Counted from the first letter of the stretch, positions 1 through 7,536 are shown. The stretch: DNA of 64,000 nucleotides from JAEUIE01 sp047602475 (GCA_047602475.1 JASGHE010000005.1:496001-560000); one strand, 5' to 3'. The notes: generated by a model from the sequence alone, not told the origin. Numbers and translations are program-made.

Positions 1-2086
1 TGTAAGGGTTGTCCGTCCAAGCAGTTTCAAGCGGGACAACGCCGGGATACTTCTTCTTGATTGAAACACACAGAGGGCAAGCGTTGATTTTGTCGAGCAG
101 GAACTTCTTTCCGAGGTTCACGCCAGAAGCCTTTGCCGATTCGATTTCGGCTGTGTGTCTGATCCTGCTCTCTTCAGTTGTGGCAATTCTCCAAGCTCGT
201 TCATTGCTTGCCTGGTCAAATACCTCTTGAACTCGCTTAGTGAGTTCCCTGCTCGTGTCTCCTTGAAAGACTCCGCTCATGATTTCTGATTTCAAACGCT
301 CAATAGCGTCTTCAATTTGAAGAGCGGTTGTCTGGAGTGTCTCCTTACAAAGCTCAATCCCTAAGTCCTCAACTACGTCTGCTACACGCTCATTGACGAC
401 GGGGAAGATGGAGCCAGTTACTCCAACGTGAGAGAGCATTGCATCAGAGGACTTCTCTCCCCACAGTTGCACAACTGGTTTGATTCGTCCCCAAAGGACT
501 TCGCTCCACTCCCTGAGATCAAAGGTTGGAGCAGGCATAGTCTTGGACTTCCACTGCCAACGCTCCTTGACGTGTTCTCCTTCTTCCAAGAAGGCTTCTC
601 CCTTGTAGCTCTCCAAGTTGAGGCTCTTAGAGTGAGGAACTACATCGGCTCCCATATCTCGGAAGAACTCGCTCAATACCTCTTCAAGCTCTTTGGGATC
701 ATGCCTTGGCAAGTCTTTTGGACTGATACTCTTCTTGAGACTCAGTTGATGAGTAGCAACGCTTGCGGTTCCTAAGTCTGGAGCAACCGGCTTGTCTCCC
801 CATGCAACGGGAGGCAAATCAAGGAAGTCTCGTCTGTATTCGTTCACAGTGAGAATCTGAGCTTGGACTTGGCTGATAGCTGTCTGTTGCTTTGCTATGT
901 CTAATTGGTCGTCCTTAGTGGCAGGATCATCGAAACACAGGAAGAGAGACTCGTCTCCAAATCGACTCATCAAGACTTTGTTGAGCTTCTCCTCAATCAT
1001 CCTAAGTCTTGGCTTGATGGTGTTTTGGATAAACAGTCTGTGAGCCGCAACGATTACAGCATCTCCCCCTGTGGATTCAGAATCCACAAGGGCAAGAGGA
1101 ACTCCCAAGCCTGACGCTATCTCATTCCTGACGAATCGTAGGTAGTCAATGGAGAGAGCATCCTTCGGACTGTATCCGGCTGGAGTGATTTGCATTTTTT
1201 CAGTGAGAACACAAACTCCACCCGCTCCGCTTTGTTTGAAACTTTGCTGGAATGATTTGGCCAGGCGGTTTGCTTCATGCTGTCCAAGTGGTTCTTCTGG
1301 AGCCATGAAGAAGGAAGGCACTGCTTGATTGTCGAGCGTGATCCTCTGGTAACTCAACTGACTCTCAGCAAGCAAGAGCTTCTGATAGACAGAACGAATC
1401 GGACTCCACCCACGAGCATAAGGCCAGAACAAATTCTTCAGTGTGAAGTGGACGATGTTCTCCAAGTCGAGCGGTCTTTGTCTCCCTGCTCCTCCAACCC
1501 ATTCGATTTTCTGAGGAGTGAGTCCGTCAGCAGCAATCGTTACGTTGACGTATTGACTCGGAAGAATCCACAACTCCTGAATACCTCCCAACTGGTTTTG
1601 CACGAGTTGGATAAATGCCTCTCCGTTAGCGTCAAGGTAGTAGGAGACACACTCCATCAAGTCATTCCAAGACATCCAGGGATTTGGATTCTGTAACAAG
1701 TCAATCAGGTCATGGTCTACAATCTCTGTGAGTCCGGCTCCTGTCCTTGCGGACTTGTTCTTCCTCAATCTGTCGAGCTTCTTTTGACCTAAGCTCAGAG
1801 CCGTTTGTCCTTGCTCGACTTTGTTGGAATAGAGTCTGATAGGTTGAGCGGAGCAAGTCTCAGCAATGAGCTTGGAGCAGGCACGAGCTACGTCTTCGCT
1901 GGCAAGGAGAGCAAGTTCCGTCTTGTTCGGTTCTTTGCGAGTTTTGTAACTGTCAACGGTTCCGAGAGGACTGCCTCCACTGAGGGAAATCCACCCTCCA
2001 TCCCCGATAGACTTCTCTCGTTTGCGAGTCGCCTTTGCTGGCTTGGCTTTTGGCTTTGTCGATTTTGATTTTGATGATTTCTTCAC
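1..2086 (-). CDS. Phage portal protein fused to a Mu gpF-like head morphogenesis domain (3' end cut by window edge)
   Basis: I translated this minus-strand frame by hand and it stays open for 695 codons to the window edge. After a Lys/Ser/Pro-rich start (VKKSSKSK), residues about 50-420 look like an HK97-type portal: LLASEDVARACSKLIAET, an ILPSQYV segment, YARGWSPI, and a GLGVPLALVD stretch. Portals form the dodecameric ring through which DNA enters the capsid. The last 200 or so residues (TSRELTKRVQEVFDQASNERA, then IATTEESRIRHTAEIE and CPLCVSIKKKYPG) resemble the Mu gpF/SPP1 gp7 minor head family, normally a separate gene. The GTG start is chosen because it lies exactly 4 bases after a TAAATA box, as in five other genes here; no Shine-Dalgarno is visible. 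The C-terminus is missing. Portal assignment is firm; the fusion call is good but family-level. Confidence 0.82.
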   Translation of the reverse strand, partial: MKKSSKSKSTKPKAKPAKATRKREKSIGDGGWISLSGGSPLGTVDSYKTRKEPNKTELALLASEDVARACSKLIAETCSAQPIRLYSNKVEQGQTALSLGQKKLDRLRKNKSARTGAGLTEIVDHDLIDLLQNPNPWMSWNDLMECVSYYLDANGEAFIQLVQNQLGGIQELWILPSQYVNVTIAADGLTPQKIEWVGGAGRQRPLDLENIVHFTLKNLFWPYARGWSPIRSVYQKLLLAESQLSYQRITLDNQAVPSFFMAPEEPLGQHEANRLAKSFQQSFKQSGAGGVCVLTEKMQITPAGYSPKDALSIDYLRFVRNEIASGLGVPLALVDSESTGGDAVIVAAHRLFIQNTIKPRLRMIEEKLNKVLMSRFGDESLFLCFDDPATKDDQLDIAKQQTAISQVQAQILTVNEYRRDFLDLPPVAWGDKPVAPDLGTASVATHQLSLKKSISPKDLPRHDPKELEEVLSEFFRDMGADVVPHSKSLNLESYKGEAFLEEGEHVKERWQWKSKTMPAPTFDLREWSEVLWGRIKPVVQLWGEKSSDAMLSHVGVTGSIFPVVNERVADVVEDLGIELCKETLQTTALQIEDAIERLKSEIMSGVFQGDTSRELTKRVQEVFDQASNERAWRIATTEESRIRHTAEIESAKASGVNLGKKFLLDKINACPLCVSIKKKYPGVVPLETAWTDNPY

Positions 2087-2090
2087 GCAT

Positions 2091-2096
2091 TATTTA
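2091..2096 (-). promoter_or_regulatory. TAAATA box 4 bases before the portal GTG start
   Basis: On the minus strand CTAAATA is followed by ATGC and then the GTG start. It lies in the 28-bp gap after the upstream 96-residue gene. No Shine-Dalgarno is present. The same hexamer at the same distance occurs before five other element genes, so it is read as a -10 type promoter element giving a leaderless transcript (inference). Confidence 0.5.
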
Positions 2097-2114
2097 GGCT
2101 GCTACCGTTGAGAA

Positions 2115-2405
2115 TTAACTAAGCCGGTCATACCCTGCTACTTCGTTCAAGGTGAACAGAGCGGAGTAACCTCCAACTGTCGCCGTTACCTCGTGCCTGA
2201 GACGTTGATCCTCAGTGAGTTCAACGTCATGAGGGATGACTCCCTCGTACCGTCCTGCTGAGACGTTGGAGAGCGTGTATGAGCATAGAGAGTCGCCTGT
2301 GTCTCTGTCAATTAGCTCCCCCGTGACAGTAGCGTTGTCAATCGTTCCATCGGAATCGGAGAGACTGGAGAGAACAATCAGGTTGTCAGTGTTCAAATAG
2401 ATCAT
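2115..2405 (-). CDS. Small phage protein of unknown function, probably virion-associated
   Basis: A 96-residue acidic protein beginning MIYLNTDNLIVLSSLSDSDG with a beta-rich pattern (TVTGELIDRDTGDSLCSYTL, SAGRYEGVIP). The alternating strands and the Ala-Gly-Arg-Tyr-Glu turn resemble small Ig-like or connector/accessory proteins found beside phage head genes, but I recognise no named family. It lies directly upstream of the portal gene on the same strand with a 28-bp gap, which suggests a virion role. No Shine-Dalgarno precedes the ATG; a TAAATA box ends 4 bases before it. No cysteine cluster, signal peptide or membrane segment is visible apart from a single Cys. Confidence 0.6.
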   Translation of the reverse strand: MIYLNTDNLIVLSSLSDSDGTIDNATVTGELIDRDTGDSLCSYTLSNVSAGRYEGVIPHDVELTEDQRLRHEVTATVGGYSALFTLNEVAGYDRLS

Positions 2406-2409
2406 GCAG

Positions 2410-2433
2410 TATTTATGCTCCCTGCTCTAAATA
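2410..2433. promoter_or_regulatory. Back-to-back TAAATA boxes in a 32-bp divergent intergenic region
   Basis: Minus-strand TAAATA at 2415-2410 ends 4 bases before the ATG at 2405. Plus-strand TAAATA at 2428-2433 ends 4 bases before the ATG at 2438. The whole divergent region is only 32 bp, too short for two ordinary promoters with 5' leaders and ribosome binding sites. No -35 element is convincing. Confidence 0.5.
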
Positions 2434-2437
2434 CCTC

Positions 2438-3214
2438 ATGCCTTCAATTCTCACAGGATCACTCTCCACAGGGAGGAAACTATCAGCCGTCTCAATGACG
2501 AGCAGCAAGCTAACTGCTTCGCTCTCTTCGTCCTATGCGTTGCGTGTCCCTTCGTTTGCTTACGAGTCATCGGGAGGGCTTGGAGTTGCTGGAGTTGCTT
2601 CACTCAAGCAAGGGTTCACCTATCGTGCTGTGGGAAGACTTGGACTTGCTGGAGTTGCTACAGCGTCTCAAGCAAGCAACTGGCAACTCATTGACACATT
2701 CACGGGAGCGGATTTTACTGTCTTGAATGGCACTACTTGTGACACGGGACAGACAAGAACCTCTACGTTCAATCCATCGGCAGGGCAAATCTACAACAAT
2801 AAAGGTTATGCTTACACAGGCTCCACAACTTGGACTTACACGCTCACCAACGCTCCTACACAGTTGAAATGGACAACAGGGGATGGTGGAGATCACGGAC
2901 TATTGGTTGACTTCTACTTCTTGCGAAGTGTGGATGGAAGCCAGTCATTTATGATTCGTATCAATGGTGGAAGTATCGGCATATTCAAGAATGGTTCTCC
3001 TACCAGTTGGACAACAGGAACGTCAACAGGCGGATACGGCAACTCTATCTCTCTGACTGTTGACTTGACGACGGACTTAATCACCTTGACTGTCGATGAC
3101 AGTGGCATGGGACATCAGGTCTTGACTTACTCTGAAGTAGGGATGCCCAACACAACAAACAAAACCCTTGCTGTGTTTACTTGGAATTACATTGACAACA
3201 TTTACGTCAAGTAA
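2438..3214 (+). CDS. Putative tail fibre or receptor-binding protein with a LamG-like C-terminal half
   Basis: 258 residues. The N-terminal 80 residues are Ser/Ala/Gly-rich and contain two copies of a short repeat (GLGVAGVASLKQG and RLGLAGVATASQA), a low-complexity design common in fibres and decoration proteins. From about residue 85 a beta-sandwich-like domain follows (LIDTFTGADFTVLNG, GDHGLLVDFYFLRS, ISLTVDLTTDLITLTVDDSG, FTWNYIDNIYVK), reminiscent of concanavalin/LamG folds that bind sugars. Virion attachment is inferred from this architecture and from the neighbouring terminase and portal genes; no catalytic motif is visible. It is transcribed divergently from the head genes, has no Shine-Dalgarno, and starts 4 bases after TAAATA. 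Two tiny genes follow in the same orientation. Confidence 0.55.
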   Translation: MPSILTGSLSTGRKLSAVSMTSSKLTASLSSSYALRVPSFAYESSGGLGVAGVASLKQGFTYRAVGRLGLAGVATASQASNWQLIDTFTGADFTVLNGTTCDTGQTRTSTFNPSAGQIYNNKGYAYTGSTTWTYTLTNAPTQLKWTTGDGGDHGLLVDFYFLRSVDGSQSFMIRINGGSIGIFKNGSPTSWTTGTSTGGYGNSISLTVDLTTDLITLTVDDSGMGHQVLTYSEVGMPNTTNKTLAVFTWNYIDNIYVK

Positions 3215-3222
3215 GGAGAACG

Positions 3223-3318
3223 ATGGACTACAAGATATTAGCAGTTATCGCCATCGTGCTGACGGGTTGGATTGGCTCAATAGTGATTACACATATTTTC
3301 AAAGGACGTGCAAAATGA
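3223..3318 (+). CDS. 31-residue single-span membrane peptide
   Basis: A short open frame with a strong ribosome binding site (AAGGAGAACG then ATG), beginning 8 bases after the fibre-like gene ends. The peptide MDYKILAVIAIVLTGWIGS continues through more hydrophobic residues to a basic tail FKGRAK: one transmembrane span with a positive-inside C-terminus. Its TGA overlaps the next ATG (ATGA), which implies translational coupling. Tiny membrane proteins beside fibre genes are often holin-, spanin- or antiholin-like, but nothing here proves a lysis role. Its small size means automated annotation will probably skip it. Confidence 0.5.
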   Translation: MDYKILAVIAIVLTGWIGSIVITHIFKGRAK

Positions 3319-3488
3319 ACGAGTGGTTGGTTGAAGCGATTGAAGATACATTTTTTGCCGATGACGGCATTGAGTTGGAAGATGAGCATCTCGCCTGTCT
3401 GACAGACGAAGACTTGCTTGACCTGATTTGGCAGTTCCACAAGTTTGATAAGGCTCAAAAGGAACTCTCTTATTTTCACGCACCTTAG
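3315..3488 (+). CDS. 57-residue acidic phage protein
   Basis: Starts at the ATG that overlaps the preceding stop codon and ends by overlapping the terminase stop codon on the other strand by 4 bases. The sequence is strongly acidic (EAIEDTFFADDGIELEDEH, LTDEDLLDLIWQF) and predicted helical; I recognise no family. The in-frame upstream extension to 3168 is unlikely because it would run through the fibre gene and the membrane-peptide gene. Function unknown. The tight coupling suggests it works with the 31-residue membrane peptide. Confidence 0.5.
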   Translation: MNEWLVEAIEDTFFADDGIELEDEHLACLTDEDLLDLIWQFHKFDKAQKELSYFHAP

Positions 3489-5002
3489 TCTGGTGATCCT
3501 AACAGAGCCTCAACGTAGTTACGCTCTTGCTGCTCTGGAGTGGGAGTCTCCGTCAAGTCCCGATAGCGTCGATAACGTCCTCTTCTCTCAGCTTGAATCA
3601 CGCCCATGCTAAGTGCATCACATTGGTCGGCAAACTTGCCTTGAGGAAACGCCAGAAGCTCCGCCTCAAGCTCCCCGTGATCCTCACGCCACCAGACTGT
3701 CCCGCTCTCTACTTTTCCCTGAGACTTGAACGCTCGAATCTCTTTGTCTTCGCCAGGCTTCGGACGATAGCCACGAATCACGAGTCCCCTCGCTCTGAGT
3801 TCATCCGTCAAGAAGCGGAAGGCTCCCACGTCTTCAACGATTGCAACATCAGGGTTCCACTTCCTATACATCCCCTCAATGTGACTGATAACGGACGTAG
3901 GCTTTACCTGCTTACGGAAGGAGTCGAGTAGGATAAGCTCTGCCTCTGGCGTGACTGCCCAAATCTGTACCACTGTGTAGCATCCATGATCCTGTGAGAT
4001 AGCGGGATCGCATACAAGGAGCCTCCAGCAATCTTTGGCTTCGATCCATCGCTCTCCAAGCTGGTATCTGTCTCCCTCCTGCTTGTAGTGTCGGAACCAC
4101 TCTCGCTTGAAGAAATCTCCCTCTGCGGGAGTTGGGTCTTGGTTATATTGTGCCTGATAAGGTCCGTATCCGAGTTCTGACTTCTTCTCTTTCGCCCATG
4201 CGGTTCCAGTCCTGAGTGTGAGCGGTTCTCCCTCTGCTCTCGTGTCAGTCCATCCAAAAAGGTTTGGAGTCGTCTCTTTCGGAGCTTCATAGGGCAAACA
4301 GAGATTGCACCAACGTCCATACGCATCATGAGACAGAATGAATCCGGTTAAGTCTTCCTCGTGCAATCTGTGTTGGACTATCAGCCTCTTGCCTGTCTCA
4401 GGTTCGTTTAGTCGAGTGTTGAGAGTCTCGCTCCACCATTGGATTGTCTTCTTGCGTTCAACTTCGCTTCTTGCATCCGTTGCACTCTGCGGATCGTCCA
4501 CAATGATTGTGGTAGCTCTATATCCCGTTCCCTGTGCATCGGTGGACGTGATGACTCGTCCGCCTCCCGTGCTGAGTTCCCATGAACCCTTGCTCTGCTG
4601 ATCGGAAGCAAGTTTGATATGCGGGTAGTAGGAGCGGAACTTCTCAGACTCAATGAGCCGTCTGTGTCGGAGAGAATCTCTTTCGGCGAGTTTGTAAGCG
4701 TAGCTTGCTGTGATGAGCTTCTCTGTCTGATCACGGACGAGGAGCCAAGCAGGAAACAGCACGGAACAGACAACGCTCTTTCCAACGCCTGGAGGACAGT
4801 TGATAACGAGAGACGTTATCTTCCCTTCTCCAAGGGCTTGGAGATGGAAGGCTAAGTCTTGGATGTATTTTTCTTCTGAGAGTTCTTTGCCGTCTACGAC
4901 TGACCAGAAGTGTCTAACGAATTCGATGAAGTGAAGTTGGCACCACTGTCCCCAAATCACTTCCCTGTTGAATCCTTGCGGGATGATTTCATGTTGCTGC
5001 AT
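3485..5002 (-). CDS. terL: Terminase large subunit
   Basis: The 505-residue DNA-packaging motor: an ATPase that drives DNA through the portal plus a nuclease that cuts concatemers. Residues 69-76 (CPPGVGKS) are the Walker A loop and IIVDDP around 166-171 is Walker B. The C-terminal RNase H-like nuclease shows three acidic clusters (LLVCDPA, AIVEDVGAF, DQCDALSM). Length is typical for the family. The gene follows the 133-residue gene at 5427-5026 with a 23-bp gap, lacks a Shine-Dalgarno, and has TAAATA 4 bases before its ATG. The next head gene on this strand is at 2405; the plus-strand fibre cluster is inserted between them. Identification is secure. Confidence 0.93.
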   Translation of the reverse strand: MQQHEIIPQGFNREVIWGQWCQLHFIEFVRHFWSVVDGKELSEEKYIQDLAFHLQALGEGKITSLVINCPPGVGKSVVCSVLFPAWLLVRDQTEKLITASYAYKLAERDSLRHRRLIESEKFRSYYPHIKLASDQQSKGSWELSTGGGRVITSTDAQGTGYRATTIIVDDPQSATDARSEVERKKTIQWWSETLNTRLNEPETGKRLIVQHRLHEEDLTGFILSHDAYGRWCNLCLPYEAPKETTPNLFGWTDTRAEGEPLTLRTGTAWAKEKKSELGYGPYQAQYNQDPTPAEGDFFKREWFRHYKQEGDRYQLGERWIEAKDCWRLLVCDPAISQDHGCYTVVQIWAVTPEAELILLDSFRKQVKPTSVISHIEGMYRKWNPDVAIVEDVGAFRFLTDELRARGLVIRGYRPKPGEDKEIRAFKSQGKVESGTVWWREDHGELEAELLAFPQGKFADQCDALSMGVIQAERRGRYRRYRDLTETPTPEQQERNYVEALLGSPD

Positions 5003-5006
5003 TCCC

Positions 5007-5012
5007 TATTTA
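5007..5012 (-). promoter_or_regulatory. TAAATA box 4 bases before the terminase ATG
   Basis: Minus strand reads CCTAAATA, then GGGA, then ATG. The preceding 133-residue gene ends only 23 bp upstream, so this is an internal start signal rather than an operon-leading promoter. GGGA touches the ATG and is too close to act as a ribosome binding site. Confidence 0.5.
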
Positions 5013-5025
5013 GGAGAGCAGTTCA

Positions 5026-5427
5026 CTAAACCAGCGTGACTCTTGGTGTAAGGCTTATTGAGCCGCCACCAGAAGGGATCGCAAAGGGGACAGTACCGCT
5101 AAACCTCTCTGCCCAGAGGACTTCGTTCTTTCCAACTCGTGTTACAAAGTAGCCGTAGACGTTATCGGAAGTCGTGTAAGAGAAAGTCTGTTGAGCGTAG
5201 TTAGCTACAACGGTTCCTGACGATGTTGCAATCGTCCATCCTGCTCCTGTCAGAGTGATACCGGCATATCCCGCAGCACTGGACTCCACATAAGAGGAGA
5301 TTGTGTCCGTGTATGCTGGAGTCATATTCGACGTGTAGAGTCTGAGTTCTTGGTTCGTTGCGACCGTGACGTTCAACATGTATTTGAGTAGCAGCGTCTC
5401 TCCGACGTTTGGGCTTAGCAATGCCAT
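5026..5427 (-). CDS. Small phage structural protein, decoration or tail type
   Basis: 133 residues, rich in Ser, Thr, Gly and Tyr with repeated beta-strand patterns: MALLSPNVGETLLLKYMLN, LRLYTSNMTPAYTDT, YAGITLTGAGWTIA, YGYFVTRVGKNEVLWAERF, and a C-terminal PSGGGSISLTPRVTL. The pattern matches small phage virion proteins often annotated as hypothetical near terminase genes. Unlike its neighbours it has a usable ribosome binding site (AGAGGAATCCTT before ATG). No catalytic motif or membrane segment is seen. A virion role is inferred from composition and position. Confidence 0.55.
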   Translation of the reverse strand: MALLSPNVGETLLLKYMLNVTVATNQELRLYTSNMTPAYTDTISSYVESSAAGYAGITLTGAGWTIATSSGTVVANYAQQTFSYTTSDNVYGYFVTRVGKNEVLWAERFSGTVPFAIPSGGGSISLTPRVTLV

Positions 5428-5501
5428 AAGGATTCCTCTCTTGGGTTTCCTTTATGTAGGTTCCTGCTCCGCCCTTTTTGCCGAGAATAATACTATGGCA
5501 C

Positions 5502-5507
5502 TAAATA
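5502..5507 (+). promoter_or_regulatory. TAAATA box 4 bases before the ATG at 5512
   Basis: CACTAAATA is followed by CCGT and ATG. A possible -35 (TTGCCG, 5478-5483) lies 18 bp upstream, the only one of the six boxes with a plausible sigma-70-like partner. No Shine-Dalgarno is present. Confidence 0.5.
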
Positions 5508-5511
5508 CCGT

Positions 5512-5739
5512 ATGTGCATCACGAGAAGGACAGCCTGCAAAGGTAAATGGAGACACAAGAGCGAAGGAGCAGCCAAAGCAGCAATGAGAAGCCTCAGACA
5601 AAAGCAAAAGACTGACGAGCTATTCAATGTCTACCTATGTCCGTTCTGTCGTCACTGGCATGTAGGACACAAGCAACTCTCTGATTGGGATCGCAAGCAT
5701 AGACTTGATGAATTACTCAAGAACGAGCAGAGACGTTAA
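5512..5739 (+). CDS. Small zinc-finger-like phage protein
   Basis: 75 residues. It has an N-terminal Cys pair (CITRRTACKGKW), a basic middle segment (SEGAAKAAMRSLRQKQK) and a C-terminal YLCPFCRHWHVGH motif followed by a charged helix. The Cys pairs plus His residues should bind one zinc ion, and the CPxCxxWHxGH signature is common in small phage proteins of unknown function. It stands alone on the plus strand between two minus-strand genes, with TAAATA 4 bases before its start and a hairpin terminator 29 bp after its stop. A nucleic-acid-binding role is possible but unproven. Confidence 0.65.
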   Translation: MCITRRTACKGKWRHKSEGAAKAAMRSLRQKQKTDELFNVYLCPFCRHWHVGHKQLSDWDRKHRLDELLKNEQRR

Positions 5740-5768
5740 GGATTCTGAATCCTACAGGACAAAGAAAA

Positions 5769-5793
5769 ACCCCTGCTCGTCATGAGCAGGGGT
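5769..5793. terminator. Bidirectional intrinsic terminator
   Basis: A 10-bp perfect stem (ACCCCTGCTC / GAGCAGGGGT) with a 5-base loop, flanked by A-rich sequence on the left and TCTCC on the right. It lies between the convergent 5512-5739 gene and the end of the minus-strand operon at 5819. The A tract on the left gives a U-run on the minus strand, so it works best for the long operon. Confidence 0.75.
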
Positions 5794-5818
5794 CTCCCTT
5801 CGTTGCACTAAGGACAAC

Positions 5819-6013
5819 TCAGACAGGACTACCGCATTTAGTGCAACGGTAGGACGAAGCAAGATTGAGGAGCCATAGGCAGAGCCAGACGAAGCTCCAG
5901 ATTCCCAAAGTGCAAAGGGACAGGATGAGATGGAGGACGTGATTGATTTTGTTCTTCACTGTGAGAACCTTCTTCTCGCAATGTGAGCAGAAACCGGAAC
6001 TCTGAGCTTGCAT
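5819..6013 (-). CDS. Small membrane protein with a split zinc ribbon
   Basis: 64 residues when started at the ATG after GGGAGAAGTAAG (an upstream in-frame start at 6049 lacks this signal). The order is a CSHCEKK pair near residue 9, a long hydrophobic segment (HLILSLCTLGIWSFVWLCLWLL, about residues 24-48), and a second pair CTKCGSPV at the C-terminus. The two Cys pairs would come together as one zinc ribbon with the membrane hairpin between them. It is the last gene of the minus-strand operon, just before the terminator. Similar small zinc-ribbon membrane proteins occur widely without known function. Host takeover or superinfection exclusion is possible but speculative. Confidence 0.6.
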   Translation of the reverse strand: MQAQSSGFCSHCEKKVLTVKNKINHVLHLILSLCTLGIWSFVWLCLWLLNLASSYRCTKCGSPV

Positions 6014-6093
6014 CTTACTTCTCCCTGTGTGAGTGAAATTGTCCACCACCCAGAGTAGATTGGCTTAGCTGTGGGAATAGCTGGTCAAGTGAC

Positions 6094-6324
6094 CTACTTA
6101 TCAGATTCTTTGACCAGCTTTTTCGGGGTCGGATGACCAGTTACTTTGCATTGCACAATCAACATCCAAGCAGTCTTCTCGTTCTGAGCAGTTCGCTTAG
6201 TCGCTATCAAGTCTGCCTTCTCGCCAAAGACACTGCCCTTGCTTCCTGCTCCCCGCATCACGCTGTAGCCGTTCTTCTCTAAGAGCTTCTTGAGTTCTCT
6301 TTCAAATTGAATTCCTTTGCTCAT
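6094..6324 (-). CDS. Hjc-like (PDDEXK-type) Holliday-junction or very-short-patch nuclease
   Basis: 76 residues from the ATG (MSKGIQFERELKKLLEKNG) that follows TTAAGGAGACGA. The pattern Glu in FERELKKLL, then YSVMRGAGSKGS, an acidic position in EKADLIATK and IVQCKV matches the E...GS...D...ExK-like fold of archaeal-type Holliday junction resolvases and related phage nucleases. The usual second acidic residue before xK is Gln here (QCK), so activity may be altered. The protein is short compared with Hjc (about 130), lacking C-terminal elements. It sits in an operon with a methyltransferase and an HNH nuclease, consistent with a role in resolving or trimming phage DNA. Confidence 0.6.
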   Translation of the reverse strand: MSKGIQFERELKKLLEKNGYSVMRGAGSKGSVFGEKADLIATKRTAQNEKTAWMLIVQCKVTGHPTPKKLVKESDK

Positions 6325-6332
6325 TCGTCTCC

Positions 6333-6800
6333 TTAACAATCTGAGGCCGGGATCTGTTGTACCTCGTTCTTCTTCCGCCAGTATTCCAACGCTCCCCAGT
6401 TCTGTTCCTCTAACTCCTTGAGAATCTCCTTGAGTTCCGCTCCTGTTAGCTCAATGAACTCATCTTCTGCTGTCCAGACTCGAATGAGGTCGGAGTCCTT
6501 CTTGATTTCGTGAGTGTTGAATAGCTCATTGAAATCAGCAGAGCGGTACGTCATCCCTTCTTGAAGGAAGACTGTCTCTCCCGTTTGCTCTCGCTTGTTC
6601 CAAAATTCAAGGAAGTCTTCTTGTAAGTGAGCCGTAGGAAAAATCTGACTCTTCTCTACTGAATAAACAGCACGAGGTTTACACTTCGGACAGCGTGCTA
6701 ATTCGCCACGTTTCAAAATCGTCTCCTTGAGTGTCCCGTACCACTGACACACAGGACAGTAAACCTCTTGGTTCAAATCAGGTTCTTTACTTATTGCCAT
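6333..6800 (-). CDS. Zinc-finger phage protein of unknown function
   Basis: 155 residues from ATG at 6800, preceded by AAAGGAGATTGAAG. A CPVCQWYG...CPKCKPRA zinc ribbon occupies residues 15-45. The rest is acidic and helical (LQEDFLEFWNKREQ, TGAELKEILKELEEQNW). The 5' end overlaps the methyltransferase 3' end by 14 bases, so the two are likely translationally coupled. No enzyme motif is visible. The combination of zinc ribbon and acidic helical tail suggests a protein- or nucleic-acid-binding adaptor, but I cannot assign a family. Confidence 0.6.
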   Translation of the reverse strand: MAISKEPDLNQEVYCPVCQWYGTLKETILKRGELARCPKCKPRAVYSVEKSQIFPTAHLQEDFLEFWNKREQTGETVFLQEGMTYRSADFNELFNTHEIKKDSDLIRVWTAEDEFIELTGAELKEILKELEEQNWGALEYWRKKNEVQQIPASDC

Positions 6801-7536
6801 CTTCAATCTCCTTTACCACTCGTGAAAAGTAATCTGAGTCTCGCTCAATCCCTATCGCTCTCCTGCCCTCCAAGAGAGCAGCCTTGACAGTCGAACCACT
6901 CCCCATGAAAGGATCAAGAACCAATTCGCCCGGGAGCGTGTAGCTCCTTATCAAGAAGCGGAGCAAGTCGATTGGCTTAGCAGTTGGATGCCAACTCTTA
7001 GGAGGCTTCGCATAAGTCAACACGTTATGGGGGAAGCCTGTCCATTGCTGATAAGTCCTCCCAACTTGCAACGGCCGGGGTCGATGGTTTGGAGAGTCGT
7101 CTTTTTTGATTGTTCTTAGTTCGCCTGGTACGGCTCCCTGTGGGTAGTAATTCATTCGTCTTGTGCTTCGTCCGGCGTGAGCTACTGCTCCCTTACTGAA
7201 GACGGCTATCTCTTCTATTCGGGATAGTGGTCGATTCTTCGCATGAGCGAATGTAGCTCCGTTCCGATTCTTAAACCAATACCACAGATACTTGAACTCG
7301 TCTCGGTTGGCGTTTATCAAGTCCGTTGTGAAAGGTTGCTGACAGAACAGCAGGACGGAGCCTTGAGGCTTTATGATTCGGGAGAGTTGCTTGTGAAGCT
7401 CCACTACGTCAATCTTGGAATCCCAATGACATTCAGTAATACCACCAAAAGGCGGGTCGCTGATAATGCAGTCTACGGACTCGCTCTCCATCTCTTTCAG
7501 GTAATCGAAGCAGTCGCCTTGAATCAAGTCAATCAT
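6787..7536 (-). CDS. Phage DNA methyltransferase (N4-cytosine/N6-adenine type, beta order)
   Basis: 249 residues starting at MIDLIQGDCFDYLKEM, whose ATG overlaps the stop of the upstream HNH gene (ATGA). Motif IV DPPFGG lies near residue 32; the AdoMet-binding motif I DPFMGSGSTVKAALLEG is near the C-terminus, followed by GIERDSDYF. This IV-before-I order defines beta-class exocyclic amino methyltransferases. AdoMet-dependent methylation of a short DNA site would protect phage DNA from host restriction or mark it for regulation. No cognate restriction enzyme is evident, although the adjacent HNH gene might be one. An upstream in-frame extension to 7593 is disfavoured because it lies inside the HNH gene. 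Confidence 0.88.
   Translation of the reverse strand: MIDLIQGDCFDYLKEMESESVDCIISDPPFGGITECHWDSKIDVVELHKQLSRIIKPQGSVLLFCQQPFTTDLINANRDEFKYLWYWFKNRNGATFAHAKNRPLSRIEEIAVFSKGAVAHAGRSTRRMNYYPQGAVPGELRTIKKDDSPNHRPRPLQVGRTYQQWTGFPHNVLTYAKPPKSWHPTAKPIDLLRFLIRSYTLPGELVLDPFMGSGSTVKAALLEGRRAIGIERDSDYFSRVVKEIEDGNK

Noticed and set aside
9..2068. Several plus-strand open frames covering the left edge
   Set aside because: They are antisense to a single continuous minus-strand frame with clear portal and gpF-like motifs; they have no conserved pattern or ribosome binding sites.
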